A DNA stretch of 27,500 bases from Symbiodinium natans (taxonomy: Eukaryota; Sar; Dinophyceae; Suessiales; Symbiodiniaceae): positions 5,001 to 32,500 of the forward strand of contig CAJNDS010001099.1 of NCBI GenBank assembly GCA_905221605.1, given 5' to 3'. The position numbers were made by a program, and so were the translations under genes. The notes beneath the pieces are model-generated. The model did not search any database. It had not been told where the DNA came from and saw only the letters and a list, made by a program, of their open reading frames with translations. Position 1 is the first letter of the stretch; every line of letters begins with the position of its first letter. Below are positions 1-8,279 of this stretch, piece after piece.

Positions 1-480
1 AAAACTGTCAACCCCAAACCAACACCCCAGAACCCTATGGGCCCTCAACCCCACGACTTCAAGCATTCTCACATCCACAAATCCTGAGCGCCAAACCGTA
101 CAAATTAAGGGTTTAGGGTCTAGGGTTTAGGGTCACTACCAAGCCCCACCCTAAAACCCTGACAATCACGAATCGCTCAGCAAACGCTGCTCTACATGGT
201 ATACTTCATGTTGCCCTCAGACCCTCTTCAAGGCCCTACACAAAACATGCAAAAACGCTCTAAACCCTTCAACCCGTAAAAAAAACTTTGAAACCACGCT
301 AAACACACTCACAGAGAGACACAGAGACACAGAAACACAGAGACACCGGGACACAGAGACACAACACGTACTTGCTTGCTTACATACTTACTTAATTAGC
401 TAATCTCCTAAGCAGCCACCAAAGCACCCTTGACAAAAACACGTTCACAACCTTAGAGTAGAAGGAGCCCAATACTCCAA
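1..480. other. no gene seen
   Basis: Scattered single telomeric units, a microsatellite and AT-rich sequence; no frame with good splice ends. Confidence 0.5.
311..362 (+). repeat. CACAGAGA microsatellite
   Basis: Imperfect repeats of ACAGAGACAC. Confidence 0.8.
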
Positions 481-483
481 CAA

Positions 484-605
484 AAGCCCTAAACCCTAAA
501 TCCTAAACCCTCAACCCTAAACCCTAAGCCCTAAGCCCTGAACCCTAAACCCTAAACCCTAAACCCTAAATCCTAAACCCTCAACCCTAAACCCTAAACC
601 CCTTG
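484..605. repeat. degenerate C-strand telomeric tract
   Basis: CCCTAAA units with variants (TCCTAAA, CCCTCAA, CCCTAAG, CCCTGAA). Confidence 0.9.
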
Positions 606-617
606 GGGGAAAAATCT

Positions 618-716
618 AACCCCAGGTTCCGTCATACTCCCACTACTCCCTCAGGCGCCCTAAGCTTCCGAAGGTTCCCCAGGTACCTACCCCCCATGAA
701 TCCTCCCTTCCTGAAG
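618..716 (+). repeat. family C dispersed repeat
   Basis: CATACTCCCACTACTCCC, then GGCGCCCTAAGCTTCCGAAG and CCCCAGGTACCTACC. Related copies at 2727-2806 (plus) and 6351-6425 (minus). Confidence 0.6.
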
Positions 717-717
717 G

Positions 718-814
718 TAAACCCTAAACCCTAAACCCTAAACCCTAAACCCTAAACCCTAAACCCTAAACCCTAAACCCTAAACCCTAAACCCTAAACC
801 CTAAACCCTAAACC
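718..814. repeat. perfect C-strand telomeric array
   Basis: About 14 exact CCCTAAA units, preceded by a family C element. Confidence 0.95.
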
Positions 815-848
815 CGAACCCTTAAGAGGACCCCATATTTAAAGAAAC

Positions 849-909
849 CCAACGCAGCCACCGAACTGGCCTGGCATGCCACTTCATCGAGGCCTTGAGG
901 GTGCCTCAA
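849..909 (-). CDS. possible exon (minus)
   Basis: Acceptor accctagcag at the edge of a telomeric tract, then LRHPQGLDEVACQASSVAAL and a GTTTCT donor. Confidence 0.35.
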
Positions 910-914
910 CTGCT

Positions 915-1112
915 AGGGTTTAGGGTTTAGGGTTTAGGGTTTTAGGGTTTAGGGTTTAGGGATTAGGGTTTAGGGTTTAGGGTTTCGGGTTTCGGGTTTA
1001 GGGTTTAGGATTTAGGGTTTAGGGTTTAGGGTCTAGTCTTTCGGGTTTTGAGTTTTCGGGCAGCGAGGTTTAGAGTTTGGAGGTTAGGGTTTCGGGCTCA
1101 GGGCTTAGGGTA
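915..1112. repeat. G-strand telomeric tract with decaying edge
   Basis: TTTAGGG units, becoming TTTCGGG and single-base variants toward 1112. Confidence 0.9.
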
Positions 1113-1404
1113 TACAACCAATGAGGGTTGAGGGATTTATGGCTATGCTCCCTTGATGAATTCAGCCAACGAAGCCTTTCCCTTAATCTCAAACTTGTTA
1201 GCCCAGGTATCCATCTTGTACTAAGGACACCCTTTTGGGGATTACTTTATAAGGGAAGCCCTAACCAAGAAAAGGGTACAGGGTCCCACTGGGCTACCAA
1301 GCAAATTCTCCCTACTACAATTTAATGTTAAGGAACATTTCCGAATGAAGGGGTATTGGAGTATTGGAGCATGTGAGCAAAGGCTAATGTTAAAAGTGGT
1401 ATCC

Positions 1405-1516
1405 CTAAACCCTAAACCCTAACCCCTAAGCCCTAGACCCTAAACCCTAAACCCTAAACCCTAGACCCTAAACCCTAAACCCTAAACCCTGAACCCTGAA
1501 CCCTAAACCCTGAACC
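1405..1516. repeat. C-strand telomeric tract
   Basis: CCCTAAA with CCCTAGA and CCCTGAA variants. Confidence 0.9.
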
Positions 1517-1616
1517 CGAAGCCTCCCTTTTCCCGAAGCAGTCGAGGCGCCGGTGTTGTACACCTCAATCTGCTGCTGTGAACCTCGACTCTGGAGTTCT
1601 GGGGCGTTGGGGGGAC
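1516..1616 (-). CDS. possible exon (minus)
   Basis: Acceptor ataccctaag, NAPELQSRGSQQQIEVYNTG then ASTASGKG, donor GTTCAG near the telomeric tract. Plus strand also open (EAPVLYTSICCCEPRLWSSG). Confidence 0.35.
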
Positions 1617-1642
1617 CTTAGGGTATACCGGGAAGCCTGCAG

Positions 1643-1828
1643 TTTAGGGTTTAGGGTTTAGGGTTTAGGGTGTAGCGCTTAGGGCTTAGGGCTTAGGGCT
1701 TAGGGCTTAGGGCTTAGGGCTTAGGGCTTAGGGCTTAGGGCTTAGGGCTTAGGGCTTAGGGCTTAGGGCTTAGGGCTTCGGGCTTCGGGCTTAGGGCTTA
1801 GGGCTTAGGGCTTAGGGCTTAGGGTTTG
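1643..1828. repeat. CTTAGGG variant array
   Basis: Four TTTAGGG units are followed by about 20 copies of the variant CTTAGGG, with two CTTCGGG copies inside. The variant has been amplified as a block. Confidence 0.95.
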
Positions 1829-1896
1829 GGTTTAGATGGTTACGTGCAGCTTCGTCGTTGCAGAGGGTTTAGGCTTCGCAGGGCTTAGGGTTCGGG

Positions 1897-1944
1897 AACA
1901 TCGTTTGATCACTGCTAGCCTGAAGGAATTCGAGGACTTCCAAA
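1897..1944 (-). CDS. possible short exon (minus)
   Basis: Acceptor gcttgag, LEVLEFLQAS and a GTGATC donor; the plus strand (LITASLKEFEDFQTQA) is equally open. Weak. Confidence 0.2.
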
Positions 1945-2149
1945 CTCAAGCCTGAACCCTGCACCCTAAACCCTAAACCCTAAACGAAGGTTTGAGGGGC
2001 TATGCGGGGCGCGGAGCTTCAGGCTTACAGTTTAGGAGCTTGGGGTCAGGGCGTGGGGTTTAGGGTCCAGGGTCTAGGGTCTCGGGTTAGGGCTTGGGGT
2101 TTAGGGCTTGGGGCTTAGGGTTTAGGGTTGAGGGTTGAGGGTTTAGGGT

Positions 2150-2345
2150 TTAGGGCCTTTAGGGTTTAGGGCCTTTAGGGTTTAGGGCCTTTAGGGTTTA
2201 GGGCCTTTAGGGTTTAGGGCCTTTAGGGTTTAGGGCCTTTAGGGTTTAGGGCCTTTAGGGTTTAGGGCCTTTAGGGTTTAGGGCCTTTAGGGTTTAGGGC
2301 CTTTAGGGTTTAGGGCCTTTAGGGTTTAGGGCCTTTAGGGTTTAG
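2150..2345. repeat. 16-bp higher-order telomeric repeat
   Basis: A dimer of TTTAGGG plus TTTAGGGCC (16 bp) is repeated about 12 times with almost no divergence, then passes into plain TTTAGGG to 2459. Confidence 0.95.
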
Positions 2346-2459
2346 GGTTTAGGGTTTAGGGTTTAGGGTTTAGGGTTTAGGCTTTAGGGTTTAGGGTTTA
2401 GGGTTTAGGGTTTAGGGTTTAGGGTTTAGGGTTTAGGGTTTAGGGTTTAGGGTTTAGGG
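2346..2459. repeat. G-strand telomeric array
   Basis: About 16 TTTAGGG units with one TTTAGGC interruption. Confidence 0.95.
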
Positions 2460-2535
2460 CCACTGCAGGGTCCGGGATGCATTCTTAGGGCTTCGGGCTG
2501 AACCCCGATCCCTCAAACCAGATGAGCCTTCTGGG

Positions 2536-2643
2536 GTTCGGGGTTTGGGGTTTAGGGTTTGGGGTTTAGGGTTTAGGGTTTGGGGTTTGGGGTTTAGGGT
2601 TTGGGGTTTAGGGTTTGGGGTTTAGGGTTTGGGGTTTAGGGTT
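2536..2643. repeat. 14-bp TTTAGGG/TTTGGGG dimer array
   Basis: The two heptamers mostly alternate over about 100 bp, so the amplified unit is the dimer. Confidence 0.9.
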
Positions 2644-2726
2644 TCCACCCCTCAAGCTCCCTAACACCCCCATTAGCCCCACAACCCGTATAAACTCAAG
2701 CACCCTGCAAGCCATGGTGTGTAACC

Positions 2727-2806
2727 AAAAACTCCCTGGCCCTAATACTCCCCACCACTCCCAGGGGCTCCCTGAGCTTTAAGGTTCTAGAGGTACCCAA
2801 CCCCTT
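2727..2806 (+). repeat. family C dispersed repeat
   Basis: AATACTCCCCACCACTCCC and GCTTTAAGGTTCTAGAGGTA; diverged from the copy at 618. Confidence 0.5.
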
Positions 2807-2911
2807 GAACCCTAAACCCTAAACCCTCAACCCCTTAAACCCTCAACCCTCAACCCTAAACCCTAAACCCCTAAACCCTAAACCTTGAACCCTGAACCCC
2901 GAACCCCGAAC

Positions 2912-2995
2912 CCTGGGATGCCGACGCTCCATGGTCGGGCAGAGGCCGAAGTCCAAGAAGTGCGGCACGGACAGCGCGACATCTTTCACCACAGC
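2912..2995 (-). CDS. internal exon (minus), unknown protein
   Basis: Acceptor cctgtgacag, 28 codons in phase 0 at both ends: AVVKDVALSVPHFLDFGLCP then TMERRHPR, donor GTTCGG. About 85% of codons end in G or C. In phase with 3558-3675; the intron between holds a telomeric array and an inverted-repeat element. Confidence 0.6.
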
Positions 2996-3002
2996 CTGTC
3001 AC

Positions 3003-3118
3003 AGGGTCTAGGGTTTAGCGTTTAGGGTTTAGGGTTTAGGGTTTAGGGCTTAGGGTTTAGGGTTTAGGGTTTAGGGTTTAGGGTTTAGGGTTTAGGGTTT
3101 AGGGTTTAGGGTTTAGGA
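3003..3118. repeat. G-strand telomeric array in a probable intron
   Basis: TTTAGGG units lying directly upstream (minus sense) of exon 2912-2995. Confidence 0.9.
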
Positions 3119-3125
3119 TAAACCC

Positions 3126-3272
3126 GATTACCCCCCTCTCTACTACCCCCCTCCCCTTCTAGGTTTCCCACTCAAACAGCGCTTCATTAGGCTTGATTCT
3201 CCCTACATAGCCTTAACTATGGGGGGGAACCCGAGGGGATGGTTGTATCGAGGGGGGTAGTAGGGGAACCCA
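3126..3272. repeat. inverted-repeat element
   Basis: CTCTACTACCCCCCTCCCC at the left and TCGAGGGGGGTAGTAGGGG at the right, about 145 bp apart, inside a probable intron. Confidence 0.5.
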
Positions 3273-3557
3273 TGATGCAGGGTTCAGAAGCCCCTGAAAC
3301 CTCAAGCCTCAATCCCCTAAAACCCCTAAATCCCCTAGACTCACCCTCAAAGCCCTAAAACCCGAAAATGCAAAACCTAGGGCTTTCAATTGCTTTTCCT
3401 ACCTGAGTCCCAAACCCAAGTCTCACGTCCCAACGCACAGCCTCGCCTCCAACCCTGAAACCCGAAAGCCTTAAAGTCCTGAACCGTAAGGATATGGGGA
3501 TGTAAGGACTGGTGGCCAACCAAACCACCTCAAAAACCTCAAATATGATACCATTAC

Positions 3558-3675
3558 CTGAATCAAAAGACTAGCTGCTCCCACCACGCCGTGTGCCTTG
3601 ACTGTCACGAAAAAGCTGCCCCCCTTGGTAACTATCTGCACGCGATCCACGTGCCTGCCGTTGGCTTGGAGGCAT
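3558..3675 (-). CDS. internal exon (minus), unknown protein
   Basis: Acceptor gggttctag, 1-nt entry, 39 codons including RHVDRVQIVTKGGSFFVTVK then AHGVVGAASLLIQ, phase-0 exit at a good GTAATG donor. Beta-strand-like alternation. The overlapping plus frame from 3591 has lower third-position GC and runs into telomere-coded LNPKP repeats. Confidence 0.6.
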
Positions 3676-3685
3676 CTAGAACCCC

Positions 3686-3899
3686 AAGCCCTAAACCCTC
3701 AACCCTACACAAACCTGAACCCTCCCCACCTCTCAACCCTACACCCTCATCCCTAAACCCTAAACCCTCTACCCTAAACCCTAAACCCTAAACCCCAAAC
3801 CCTAAACCCTAAACCCTAAACCCCAAACCCCAAACCCTAAACCCTAAACCCTAAACCCTAAACCCTAAACCCTAAACCCTAAACCCTAAACCCTAAACC
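3686..3899. repeat. C-strand telomeric tract
   Basis: Degenerate at the left, perfect CCCTAAA at the right. Confidence 0.9.
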
Positions 3900-3980
3900 T
3901 TACCTGGGACCATATCTAGCTGCAGCTGTACGCTGAATCTCCTAATCTTAAACTTAAAGGTAACCTAGGATGGCCTGCAG

Positions 3981-4010
3981 GATTTTGAAGCTGAGCTGCA
4001 TAGTTACGAG
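3981..4010 (+). CDS. plus-strand exon a of a four-exon chain
   Basis: Acceptor cctgcag, ten codons DFEAELHSYE, phase-0 exit at GTAGGC. The minus strand is also open. Support comes mainly from phase agreement with the three following exons. Confidence 0.35.
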
Positions 4011-4059
4011 GTAGGCCCTGGAAGGACATTCTATGTTTTCCCTTCTTGGGTTTAAGAGG

Positions 4060-4142
4060 ACACCCTAAACCCTAAACCCTAAACCCTAAACCCTAAACCC
4101 TAAACCCTAAACCTGAACCCTGAACCCTGAACTCTGAACCCT
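4060..4142. repeat. C-strand telomeric tract between plus exons a and b
   Basis: CCCTAAA then CCCTGAA units. Confidence 0.9.
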
Positions 4143-4230
4143 AAGGCCCAAACCGCTCGCGGTTGGGGGCTTCGGGACCTACTCGTTTGAACTGGGAGCC
4201 CATAGCCTTACCTCACTGCTTCTCCGGCAG

Positions 4231-4276
4231 CCACTGAACTTGGAAACCACACTTCCTGAAACACCAAGGGGCTTAG
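4231..4276 (+). CDS. plus-strand exon b of the chain
   Basis: Acceptor tctccggcag, phase-0 entry, PLNLETTLPETPRGL, 1 nt left before GTTTCA. Competing minus exon 4212-4255 (EVWFPSSVAAGEAV) has equally good ends (tgtttcag and GTAAGG), so strand is not certain. Confidence 0.3.
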
Positions 4277-4282
4277 GTTTCA

Positions 4283-4375
4283 GGATTTAGGGTTTAGGGT
4301 TTAGGGTTTAGGGTTTAGGGTTTAGGGTTTAGGGTTTAGGGTTTAGGGTTTAGGGTTTAGGGTGTAGGGGTTAGG
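4283..4375. repeat. G-strand telomeric array between plus exons b and c
   Basis: TTTAGGG units, opposite in orientation to the arrays in the introns before and after. Confidence 0.9.
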
Positions 4376-4414
4376 GTCCAGGAACCCCAACCCTTAAGCC
4401 CAGAAATCTTCAAG

Positions 4415-4490
4415 CACGCAAGCAGGACGGCACATACTTCGATGGCCGGAAGCTGATCGGTATCACTTTCTTCATGCCGGGCCTGTGGAG
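4415..4490 (+). CDS. plus-strand exon c of the chain
   Basis: Acceptor atcttcaag, 2-nt entry completing Ala, RKQDGTYFDGRKLIGITFFM then PGLW, 2 nt left before GTTTCG. About 80% of codons end in G or C. Best member of this chain. Confidence 0.5.
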
Positions 4491-4524
4491 GTTTCGGGTC
4501 CAGGGCTTCGGGATTAAGATTCCC

Positions 4525-4633
4525 AAACCCTGAACCCTGAACCCTGAACCCTGAACCCTCAACCCTAAACCCTAAACCCTAAACCCTAAACCCTAAACCC
4601 TAAACCCTAAACCCTAAACCCTAAACCCTAAAA
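4525..4633. repeat. C-strand telomeric array between plus exons c and d
   Basis: CCCTGAA then CCCTAAA units. Confidence 0.9.
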
Positions 4634-4658
4634 CCAAAACCCGATCTTCCAAGGAAAG

Positions 4659-4699
4659 AGGGATTCTGATCAAAACGGCCGCGGACTTATTAAAGGGCA
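4659..4699 (+). CDS. plus-strand exon d of the chain
   Basis: One-nt entry after aaggaaag completing Arg, GILIKTAADLLKG, 1 nt left before GTTACA. Followed by the 190-nt perfect telomeric array at 4723. Confidence 0.4.
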
Positions 4700-4722
4700 G
4701 TTACACGCTCCCTTAGAATTGG

Positions 4723-4913
4723 GTTTAGGGTTTAGGGTTTAGGGTTTAGGGTTTAGGGTTTAGGGTTTAGGGTTTAGGGTTTAGGGTTTAGGGTTTAGGG
4801 TTTAGGGTTTAGGGTTTAGGGTTTAGGGTTTAGGGTTTAGGGTTTAGGGTTTAGGGTTTAGGGTTTAGGGTTTAGGGTTTAGGGTTTAGGGTTTAGGGTT
4901 TAGGGTTTAGGGT
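4723..4913. repeat. perfect G-strand telomeric array, about 27 units
   Basis: Longest error-free TTTAGGG run in the window (about 190 bp), which suggests recent expansion. Confidence 0.95.
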
Positions 4914-4930
4914 TCTTATATACCACATGA

Positions 4931-4953
4931 AACCCAAGGGCCCATACTTCAGA
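4931..4953 (+). repeat. 23-bp exact repeat, copy 1
   Basis: AACCCAAGGGCCCATACTTC plus AGA; identical to 17241-17263. Marks a dispersed element of about 150 bp, the limits of which are not clear. Confidence 0.5.
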
Positions 4954-5106
4954 CATATTAAGGAACCATGTAGCCTCCCTTAGATCAGCAAAAGAGGTGT
5001 CGTTCCCTATCTTACTGTAGACCCGGAAGAGCCAGGCGTTCTTTACACCATAGGCTTTACTTCAATGCTTGGAGCCCCACTGTTCCTGGCCCCTAAAGCC
5101 CTCAAA

Positions 5107-5222
5107 CCTTAAACCCTAAACCCTGGACCTTAAACCCAGACCCTAAACCCTGAACCCTGAACGCTGAACCCTAAACCCTAAACCCTAAACCCAGACCCTA
5201 AACCCTGAACCCTAAACCTAAA
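5107..5222. repeat. degenerate C-strand telomeric tract
   Basis: CCCTAAA, CCCAGA and CCCTGAA units; a further small tract lies at 5455-5492. Confidence 0.85.
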
Positions 5223-5585
5223 CATCCCTACCTCAATCCCTGACTTAAGGACTCAAGAAAAGAAGGGACGCCCCGTAGGAGTGAGACTAGGGTTTTTTGA
5301 AAGGGCCATTGGGATTCCCATGGGACCTATGTCTGCATAAAAGCTGCGCAAGTAAGCACGCAATATCTTCAACCCCACCTAAAGAACGCACGTGCGCGCG
5401 CGCTCCTTAACAAAAAACACACTGGAGGGCTTCTAGGAGCCCTGGACCCCTATACCTAAACCCTAAACCCTAAACCCTAAACCCTCAACCCAAAATTTTA
5501 GAAGGACAGGACACAGCACATTCACATGGCCCTTATAAAAACCTTGGCACCTGCATCTTCTTAATGTACTGTTTCTTCCACATTT

Positions 5586-5725
5586 TTAGGGTTTAGGGTT
5601 TAGGGTTTAGGGTTTAGGGTTTAGGGTTTAGGGTTTAGGGTTTAGGGTTTAGGGCTTAGGGTTTAGGGTTTAGGGTTTACGGTTTAGGGTTTCGTGTTTA
5701 GGGATTAGAGCTTAGTGTTTAGGGT
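5586..5725. repeat. G-strand telomeric tract
   Basis: TTTAGGG with a decayed right edge. Other small tracts nearby: 6433-6472 (C), 6588-6718 (G), 6780-6832 (G), 7008-7040 (CCCGAAA) and 7467-7540 (C). Confidence 0.9.
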
Positions 5726-5755
5726 TTTGCTCTTCTCTCTCTTGAACAAGAGTGT

Positions 5756-5836
5756 TGTTGGCAGAGCTGAAGAAGAAGAGAACTTGCCAAGTGATACCCC
5801 AACTGGAGGAACCTGGAGCATGATTTTTCTAGACTC
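5756..5836 (+). CDS. possible plus-strand exon, Glu-rich
   Basis: After gttggcag the frame reads AEEEENLPSDTPTGGTWSMI then FLD, ending in the family B element at 5837. A second frame is also open. No donor could be fixed. Confidence 0.25.
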
Positions 5837-5962
5837 TACTTGGAGGTTCATGGGTAGTTATCACCACAGGTATGCGTCTACTTATAACCTGCCTAGGGGA
5901 CTTCGGGGGCTTATAAGTAGAGTTATCAGTAGGGCTATAAGTTTACCATGAACCTCCAAGTA
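5837..5962. mobile_element. family B MITE-like element
   Basis: TACTTGGAGGTTCATGG and CCATGAACCTCCAAGTA are exact inverted ends, 126 bp apart; TTATAAGTAG-type sequences inside. Confidence 0.75.
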
Positions 5963-6197
5963 CCCAAAGAGCCCAGGAAGCCTTGAACAGGGAATATGCC
6001 TGAAACCATATCACGAACCAGGAAGAGACACTGACTCATACCAAGGATCCCCTCGAAACCCAGGAAAATACCCCTTAAATCATCTCAAGGATCCCGATAT
6101 AAGTTCAGGCATCTTCCTTCACTAAGGGGTACAAAATGGCTCTCTGGGCAACCTCGGGTTCTTTTCTTAAGGGAGGGGGGTTCAAGGGGGGGGGGGT
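5963..6197. other. no gene seen; inverted-repeat remnants between two family B elements
   Basis: ATATGCCTGAA near 5994 and TTCAGGCATCTT near 6104 are inverted; several AGGATCCC/AGGATCCCG copies. Confidence 0.4.
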
Positions 6198-6351
6198 TAC
6201 TTGAAGGTTCATGGCACTTACTAACCAATTATAACTGGGCTTATAACCCTACTTACAATTGGGATAACCCCTATAAGGCCCTTTAGGGGTATTATAAGTA
6301 GGTTGTAAGTACAGTTATAATTGGTTAATAAGTACCATGAACCTTCAAGTA
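6198..6351. mobile_element. family B MITE-like element
   Basis: Ends TACTTGAAGGTTCATGG and CCATGAACCTTCAAGTA, with longer inverted arms including TTACTAACCAATTATAACTG. The whole 154 bp can fold into one hairpin. Confidence 0.8.
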
Positions 6352-6425
6352 GGTACCTGGGAAACCTTAGTCGAAGCCTAGGGAGCCTTCGGGAGTAGTG
6401 GGGAGTATGAGGGATACATACCACC
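6351..6425 (-). repeat. family C dispersed repeat
   Basis: Reverse complement of the same core, directly abutting the family B element at 6198-6351. Confidence 0.6.
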
Positions 6426-6499
6426 GCCCCTTGAACCCTAAACCCTAAACCCTAAACCCTAAACCCTAAACTAAGAACCCTAGAATAGCTCGACTGAAC

Positions 6500-6579
6500 C
6501 CCCCTCCCTGAAGAATCCCATAATTCGGCTCCCCGACGCCAGCTTGAAAGGCTCGGGGTAAGGCATGTCGAACTCTTTC
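6500..6579 (-). CDS. internal exon (minus)
   Basis: Acceptor taaaccgag, 1-nt entry matching 7240-7329, KEFDMPYPEPFKLASGSRIM then GFFREG, 1 nt left before GTTCAG. 75% of codons end in G or C. Confidence 0.6.
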
Positions 6580-6751
6580 CTCGGTTTAGGGTGTAGGGTG
6601 TAGGGTGTAGGGTTTAGGGTTTAGGGTTTAGGGTTTAGGGTTTAGGGTTTAGGGTTTAGGGTTTAGGGTTTAGGGTTTAGGGTTTAGGGTTTAGGGTTTA
6701 GGGTTTACGGTTTAGGGTTTCTCGTCGCCGGCCGAGGGCACTCAGCAAGGC

Positions 6752-6782
6752 AACCCAGTAACCATGTTGGAATCAGGGTTCA
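6752..6782 (+). CDS. possible short plus-strand exon
   Basis: Acceptor gggcactcag, QGNPVTMLESG, donor GTTCAG. The minus frame over the island (FQHGYWVALLSALGRR) lacks any AG upstream, so it was not used for the minus-strand chain. Confidence 0.3.
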
Positions 6783-6870
6783 GGGTTTAGGGTTTAGGGC
6801 TTAGGGCCTAGGGTTTGCGGTTTAGGGTTTGGGGTGGTCGGGGGCTTAATTCGGGTTTAAGAATGATATT

Positions 6871-6910
6871 CGGGATGTTCCCCCCTGTACCAACAGTGGG
6901 AACATCCCAA
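6871..6910. mobile_element. family A element, short copy
   Basis: Inverted ends CGGGATGTTCCCCC and GTGGGAACATCCCAA with only about 10 bp between them; looks internally deleted. Confidence 0.6.
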
Positions 6911-7213
6911 CCAGTGACCATGCCAACATGAGGGTGCCGTTTTGGGAGTTGGGTTTTTTTCAAAGGGAACCTGAAACCAAAAAAAGTGGCAAAAGGATGC
7001 CACTCGAAGCCTAAACCCGAAACCCGAAACCCGAAACTTGAAGCTTGAAACCCAAAGCTCCCACCACCTCAGGGCAGGTTGTTTGGGGATTGTGGGAGAT
7101 CATAGAGCTTAGGGTTTAGTCTTAGAAGGGGCTGTTCGCGTTTACAGGGTCTAGGTTCAGGGTTTCAGGTTTTGGGCGGGAGGGGAGGGTTCTGACGATT
7201 AGGGTTTAGAGGC

Positions 7214-7231
7214 GGGGGGGGGGGGGGGGGG
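7214..7231 (+). repeat. poly-G run (18)
   Basis: Others: 8685-8699 G15 after T14, 11697-11711 C15, 12539-12553 G15, 14247-14267 C21, 15977-15996 G20, 18878-18890 G13, 20067-20080 G14, 26529-26549 G21. Confidence 0.9.
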
Positions 7232-7239
7232 ATGCATAC

Positions 7240-7329
7240 CTGCCTGTACTCCAAGAAGCCCTCATTTGCCTCTGCTGCTGCAGGTTGATGGCCCCCAGCG
7301 CCAAATTTCGCACCAGGAGCTTTGACTGA
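7240..7329 (-). CDS. internal exon, Gln/Arg-rich (minus)
   Basis: Acceptor gtttaacag, 1-nt entry completing Arg, SKLLVRNLALGAINLQQQRQ then MRASWSTG, 2 nt left before GTATGC. 72% of codons end in G or C. The donor lies next to an 18-nt G run. Confidence 0.6.
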
Positions 7330-7377
7330 CTGTTAAACGCACAAGCATTCTTCGTGCCAGGATCTTGAGGTTTTCCC

Positions 7378-7455
7378 AGAATAGGGGTACCCCTGTTCTG
7401 CTCCAAATAGAATATATTCCGCTCAAAGGGACCCCTAAAAAGGGTACCCCTATTT
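7378..7455. repeat. short inverted repeat
   Basis: AGAATAGGGGTACCCCT and AGGGTACCCCTATTTT are inverted copies about 45 bp apart, in the intron between exons 7536-7625 and 7240-7329. Confidence 0.45.
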
Positions 7456-7535
7456 TCGAAGACACCCACCCTAAACCCTAAACCCCAAACCCTAAACCCC
7501 AAAACCCCAAAACCCCAAAACCCTAAACCCTAAAC

Positions 7536-7625
7536 CGTAGACCCTGGCAAGGCACCCACAGGGTTGTTAAAATGAACTTGTATCTGGCCACGGCCACGAG
7601 CACAGGGCGAACAGGCTTGAACAGA
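7536..7625 (-). CDS. internal exon with hydrophobic segment (minus)
   Basis: Acceptor cttactaag, 1-nt entry, LFKPVRPVLVAVARYKFILT then TLWVPCQGL, and 2 nt before GTTTAG, the first unit of the telomeric tract. May be a membrane segment. Frame and phase agree with exons on both sides. Confidence 0.55.
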
Positions 7626-7700
7626 CTTAGTAAGTAGGGTTCGTAAGCTGGGTGTTGGGCACGAGAAGAGGATCTCTAGGGGGATACCAAGTAGACTTAC

Positions 7701-7726
7701 GAAGTCAAAATAAGAGCTTCCAAGCA
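7701..7726 (-). CDS. 26-nt micro-exon (minus)
   Basis: Flanked by ttttgcag and a perfect consensus donor GTAAGT. Reads CLEALILT plus 2 nt, fitting the 1-nt entry of 7536-7625 and extending its hydrophobic sequence. Lies 10 nt past the stop of the zinc-ribbon ORF. Confidence 0.4.
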
Positions 7727-7736
7727 CTGCAAAAGG

Positions 7737-8279
7737 CTACATCAGATTGCACAGATCCGGGGAATCACCCGTCAAGGGCTCATCAGCGCATGGAAGCGTG
7801 GGGATTGCGGAGCCAGTGGTTGCCTCATCGCGCATCCCCGGCCAGGTTCGATTTTGTGGAGCGAGGTGCATGTCATCAAAGTTCCAGTCTTGGCGAATGA
7901 AGTGCGACTCCCCTGCTTCCGCCGGCGTCTCGGACGTGATCAGCGTCACCCACTCGAGCCAATTCATGTCCGACTCATTGGATTGCTGCTCACCAGCATC
8001 GCATGTGAGCGAAATCGTTTCAGCACTTGCTGTGCTGTGATCGATCAACTGCCCTGGAAAAGGTGAACAAGAAGTCACTTGGCCTTCGGAGAACCTGAGA
8101 GCTTGCAGCATGGGACCATTCGCTGCCAGAGCCTGCTCAGTTGAACCCAGCTCTGCTGCAGAGCCACGGTTGGTGCTTGTCCCGACCCTCCGCGCGCCAC
8201 ACCGGTGACAGAACATTCCATCAGGCAAGACCAGGCTCCCGCAGGGGCAGAGGTCAAAAAGCTGCAGCTTTGGGGACAT
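7737..8279 (-). CDS. small single zinc-ribbon protein, 180 aa
   Basis: From ATG 8277-8279 to TAG 7737. An N-terminal ribbon (C11, C13, C24, C27: LCPCG...FCHRCGARR) is followed by a long polar, acidic, Ser/Thr-rich tail with no recognised domain (e.g. SNESDMNWLEWVTLITSETP). The C-x-C first knuckle differs from the CxxC of the neighbour at 9166, but the x10 spacing is the same, so the two are probably paralogues or parts of one gene. The frame is open upstream to 8336 after an AG, allowing a 5-prime exon. An acceptor (ttttgcag) begins only 10 nt after the stop. Confidence 0.6.
   Translation of the reverse strand: MSPKLQLFDLCPCGSLVLPDGMFCHRCGARRVGTSTNRGSAAELGSTEQALAANGPMLQALRFSEGQVTSCSPFPGQLIDHSTASAETISLTCDAGEQQSNESDMNWLEWVTLITSETPAEAGESHFIRQDWNFDDMHLAPQNRTWPGMRDEATTGSAIPTLPCADEPLTGDSPDLCNLM

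Larger units (their letters stand above)
4914..5455. other. no gene seen; dispersed-repeat material
   Basis: Holds the 23-bp repeat, degenerate telomeric units and a short CG-alternating stretch (GTGCGCGCGCGC, about 5391). Confidence 0.5.

Noticed and set aside
1128-1325. 65-codon plus ORF
   Set aside because: No ATG, no splice signals, and the sequence resembles dispersed-repeat material (CACCCTTTTGGGGATTAC).
2150-2345. CRISPR-like regular repeats
   Set aside because: The units are 16 bp, directly adjacent with no spacers, and built from telomeric heptamers.
6721-6778. Minus exon FQHGYWVALLSALGRR
   Set aside because: No AG lies upstream of the frame on the minus strand; the plus strand has better splice ends.
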